From positions 1 through 7,215 of the forward strand of contig BFAR01000110.1 of assembly GCA_008974855.1 (NCBI GenBank): a DNA stretch of 7,215 nt, read 5' to 3'. This DNA comes from an archaeon MnTg01 (GTDB lineage Archaea; Thermoproteota; Nitrososphaeria; Nitrososphaerales; Nitrosopumilaceae). Positions within the stretch are counted from its first letter, which is position 1. Each line of letters begins with the position of its first letter. Below the pieces are notes generated by a model, which searched no databases, was not told the origin of the DNA, and saw nothing but the letters and a program-made list of their open reading frames with translations. The translations under genes and the position numbers were made by a program. Shown piece after piece: positions 5,401 through 7,215 of this stretch.

Positions 5401-6450
5401 GTGAAGAAGGTTTTCATAAATGGTTATGGTTCCATAGGTAGTCGAATTTCTCAATTTATCAAAGATGACCCTGAGATTGAAGTTATTGGTGTTGGAAAAT
5501 ATTCCCCTGACGAAAAAGTTAACCGTGCAATTTCTAATGGATTTTCAGTCTATGTTCCTGAGAATCAGAAGGATTCCTTTAAAAATTATAAAATTTCAGG
5601 AACTATTGAAAAAGTATTAGATGACTGTGATTTAGTAATTGATGCATCTCCATCGGGTCATGGATTTTTGAATAAGAAAAATCTATACGAGCCAAAAAAT
5701 ATCAAGGCGATTTATCAAGGAGGCGAAACAGTTTATGGTGAAAAAGCTGTATCTGATTTGTTATTTAATTCACGTGTAAATTACAAACAAGCAATAGGGA
5801 AAAAACATGTAATGCAGGGAAGTTGTAATGTGACTGGAATGGGAAGAATACTACAGCCCATTCGTGAAAAATATGGTGAAAGATTACTTAGATTCGATAT
5901 AATTTTGATTAGACGATGGGCTGATTTAGAACAAACGGATAAAGAACTTAAAGATACTATCGAATGGACTGAGAATCCACATCAAGCTGACGATGTAAAA
6001 AGCTATATGGGAAAAGATACACCTTTATTTTTACGTGCGATTAAAGTTCCTACTAGACAAATGCATTTGCATATTCTTGATATACGTTTCAAAAATTCTC
6101 CACCAGATTTATCTGAATTTCTAGATATTTTCAAAAATGAATATGGGGTTGCCATATTACATACTGCTAAAGGAACAAAAGAAGTTAGAGATTATGCAGA
6201 TTCCATGAAGTTTAGTTTTAAAGATACCAACATGATTCACATTCATGCAAATATGCTTGAATCTATTGGTGATACCATCAAAATGATGTATTCTGATGAT
6301 CAAACAGGAATAGTGATCCCAGAAAATCATCTTCTAATGCAAGCCTTGCTATTTGAAAAAACATATGACGACGCCTTCAAACACTCTGAAGAATTATTCC
6401 ATATGGGAGAAAAGAAAAAAATACTTGAAGAGCATTTTGCAAAAAAATAA
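5401..6450 (+). CDS. gap: Type II (archaeal) glyceraldehyde-3-phosphate dehydrogenase
   Basis: This cytoplasmic enzyme interconverts glyceraldehyde 3-phosphate and 1,3-bisphosphoglycerate with NAD(P); in an autotrophic archaeon it would mainly serve gluconeogenesis. The 349-residue length is usual for the archaeal class. Visible features: Rossmann motif VFINGYGSIGSR (4-15), DASPSGHG (81-88), the active-site cysteine C142 in GSCNVTGMGR, the phosphate-binding pair RR (171-172) followed by AD, and catalytic histidine H222 in VPTRQMHLH, which aligns with H219 of the Methanothermus enzyme in PTTLMHQH. The stretch that reads SHHGPDV in Methanothermus is PHQADDV here, so one of the two adjacent histidines is missing. 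The start is GTG at 5401, supported by a TATA-like box 25 bases upstream and by the Rossmann motif beginning at residue 4. It is divergent from the DsbA-like gene, and its stop abuts that of the next gene. Confidence 0.95.
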   Translation: MKKVFINGYGSIGSRISQFIKDDPEIEVIGVGKYSPDEKVNRAISNGFSVYVPENQKDSFKNYKISGTIEKVLDDCDLVIDASPSGHGFLNKKNLYEPKNIKAIYQGGETVYGEKAVSDLLFNSRVNYKQAIGKKHVMQGSCNVTGMGRILQPIREKYGERLLRFDIILIRRWADLEQTDKELKDTIEWTENPHQADDVKSYMGKDTPLFLRAIKVPTRQMHLHILDIRFKNSPPDLSEFLDIFKNEYGVAILHTAKGTKEVRDYADSMKFSFKDTNMIHIHANMLESIGDTIKMMYSDDQTGIVIPENHLLMQALLFEKTYDDAFKHSEELFHMGEKKKILEEHFAKK

Positions 6451-6464
6451 TTAAATTATTTTTT
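6442..6464. terminator. Shared palindromic terminator across two abutting stop codons
   Basis: AAAAAATAATT (6442-6452) and AATTATTTTTT (6454-6464) are exact inverted repeats around one central A. The repeat covers the TAA of gap (6448-6450) and the TAA of the convergent gene (6451-6453, minus strand). It gives at least six consecutive T on the exit side in each direction, suitable for archaeal oligo-T termination in both directions. Confidence 0.55.
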
Positions 6465-7215
6465 CAATTCTAATTTTCTCTGGTTTGTTTTTAGTTACTT
6501 TTTCTACTATGATTCTAAGTGAGTCCACTTCAATTTTATCTCCTTCTTTAGGAATATCTTGTAATTTTTCATGAAGTAAACCGTTTAATGAAGCATAATC
6601 ATCCCCATTAGGAACATTTGTTTTGAAAATTTGATTTATCTTATCAATTTCAATATCTCCGTTAGTGATTATTGTATGCTTATCAATATTATAATACCCA
6701 ATTGGGCGCGCATTATCTGACTCATCTTCAATTTCTCCTACAATTTCTTCAATCAAATCTTCTAATGTAACTAGACCTTCTACTCCTTCATGTTCGTCAA
6801 TTACTATGGCCATGTGAGTTTTTCTTCCTTTCATTTCTTTGAGTAGCCCACTTACCATTTTTTCTTGAGAAGCAAATACAGGATCTCGTGCAATTTGTTC
6901 TAAACTTATATTTTTGTTGTCTTTTTCTAGCTCTTTTAGAATATCTCTTACATGAATAAAACCTAAAATATCGTCTTTACTTTTTCCATAAATTGGAATT
7001 CTTGAATGACCATGACGATTAATTTGTGGTAATGCATCAAATAACATCATTTTGGCAGGTAGAGTAAACATTTTAGTTCTTGGTGTCATGACTGTACGAA
7101 TTACAATATCATCAAATTCTAAAGCACCATGAACCATCTCATGTTCTTCTTTCTCTATAGCTTTTTCAGCCATCCCTAAATCAATAACATCTTTAATTTC
7201 TTCTTCAGTAATTGG
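6451..7215 (-). CDS. CNNM/CorC-type CBS-pair protein, C-terminal part
   Basis: The frame is open to the right edge, 14 codons beyond the internal ATG at 7173, and the upstream residues PITEEEIKDVIDLG fit the family's link before the CBS pair, so the true start lies outside. Such proteins (UPF0053, CorC/TlyC-like) normally carry an N-terminal DUF21/CNNM membrane domain and are linked to divalent cation efflux or membrane homeostasis; that domain would be off the window. Numbering from the ATG at 7173: CBS 1 at about 29-84 (VMTPRTKM, HSRIPIYGKSKDDILGFIHVRDIL), CBS 2 at about 95-150 (HMAIVIDEHEGVEGLVTLEDLIEEIVGEIEDE in two adjoining blocks), and a CorC_HlyC domain at about 162-238 with NGDIEIDKIN. 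CBS pairs usually sense adenine nucleotides. It converges on gap, with the two stop codons adjacent. Confidence 0.9.
   Translation of the reverse strand, partial: PITEEEIKDVIDLGMAEKAIEKEEHEMVHGALEFDDIVIRTVMTPRTKMFTLPAKMMLFDALPQINRHGHSRIPIYGKSKDDILGFIHVRDILKELEKDNKNISLEQIARDPVFASQEKMVSGLLKEMKGRKTHMAIVIDEHEGVEGLVTLEDLIEEIVGEIEDESDNARPIGYYNIDKHTIITNGDIEIDKINQIFKTNVPNGDDYASLNGLLHEKLQDIPKEGDKIEVDSLRIIVEKVTKNKPEKIRIEKII

Noticed and set aside
7171..7173. ATG as the start of a stand-alone CBS-pair protein
   Set aside because: The frame continues upstream to the edge with residues typical of the CNNM family link, so a larger protein is expected.

Overview
The window looks like a piece of a low-GC archaeal chromosome, most probably an ammonia-oxidising thaumarchaeon (Nitrososphaerota, Nitrosopumilus-like). 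The grounds are a type II (archaeal) glyceraldehyde-3-phosphate dehydrogenase, a mevalonate-pathway HMG-CoA synthase, membrane-anchored DsbA-like proteins with a single N-terminal helix, AT-rich DNA with compact genes, and TATA-like boxes centred about 25-27 bases before several start codons, the spacing of archaeal leaderless transcripts. The assignment rests on recognition of protein families, not on a search.

Layout. (1) Bases 1-1037, plus strand: the end of a biotin operon, with the C-terminal part of bioA followed by a complete bioD that begins with TTG behind a strong Shine-Dalgarno site. (2) Bases 1051-3012, minus strand: HMG-CoA synthase followed 5 codons' length downstream by an unrecognised 184-residue protein, probably one transcript, converging on bioD. 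(3) Bases 3123-5323, minus strand: two paralogous membrane-anchored DsbA-like thiol-disulfide proteins flanking a small four-helix membrane protein. (4) Bases 5401-6450, plus strand: gap, divergent from the second DsbA-like gene. (5) Bases 6451-7215, minus strand: the C-terminal half of a CNNM/CorC-type protein (paired CBS domains plus CorC_HlyC domain), running off the right edge. There is no gene-free stretch longer than about 115 bases and I saw no RNA gene, mobile element or CRISPR array.

How the genes fit. bioA and bioD carry out two consecutive steps of biotin synthesis; biotin would serve the acyl-CoA carboxylase of thaumarchaeal carbon fixation (general knowledge, not shown here). HMG-CoA synthase supplies mevalonate for isoprenoid lipids and gap serves gluconeogenesis. 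The DsbA-like pair would act outside the cytoplasmic membrane on disulfides of exported proteins. These are mostly ordinary housekeeping genes, and I found no clear new system. The strongest anomaly is that the two DsbA-like genes share a 134-base anchor-coding segment that is about 90% identical with few silent changes, although their thioredoxin domains are strongly diverged, pointing to gene conversion or constraint on the nucleotide sequence.
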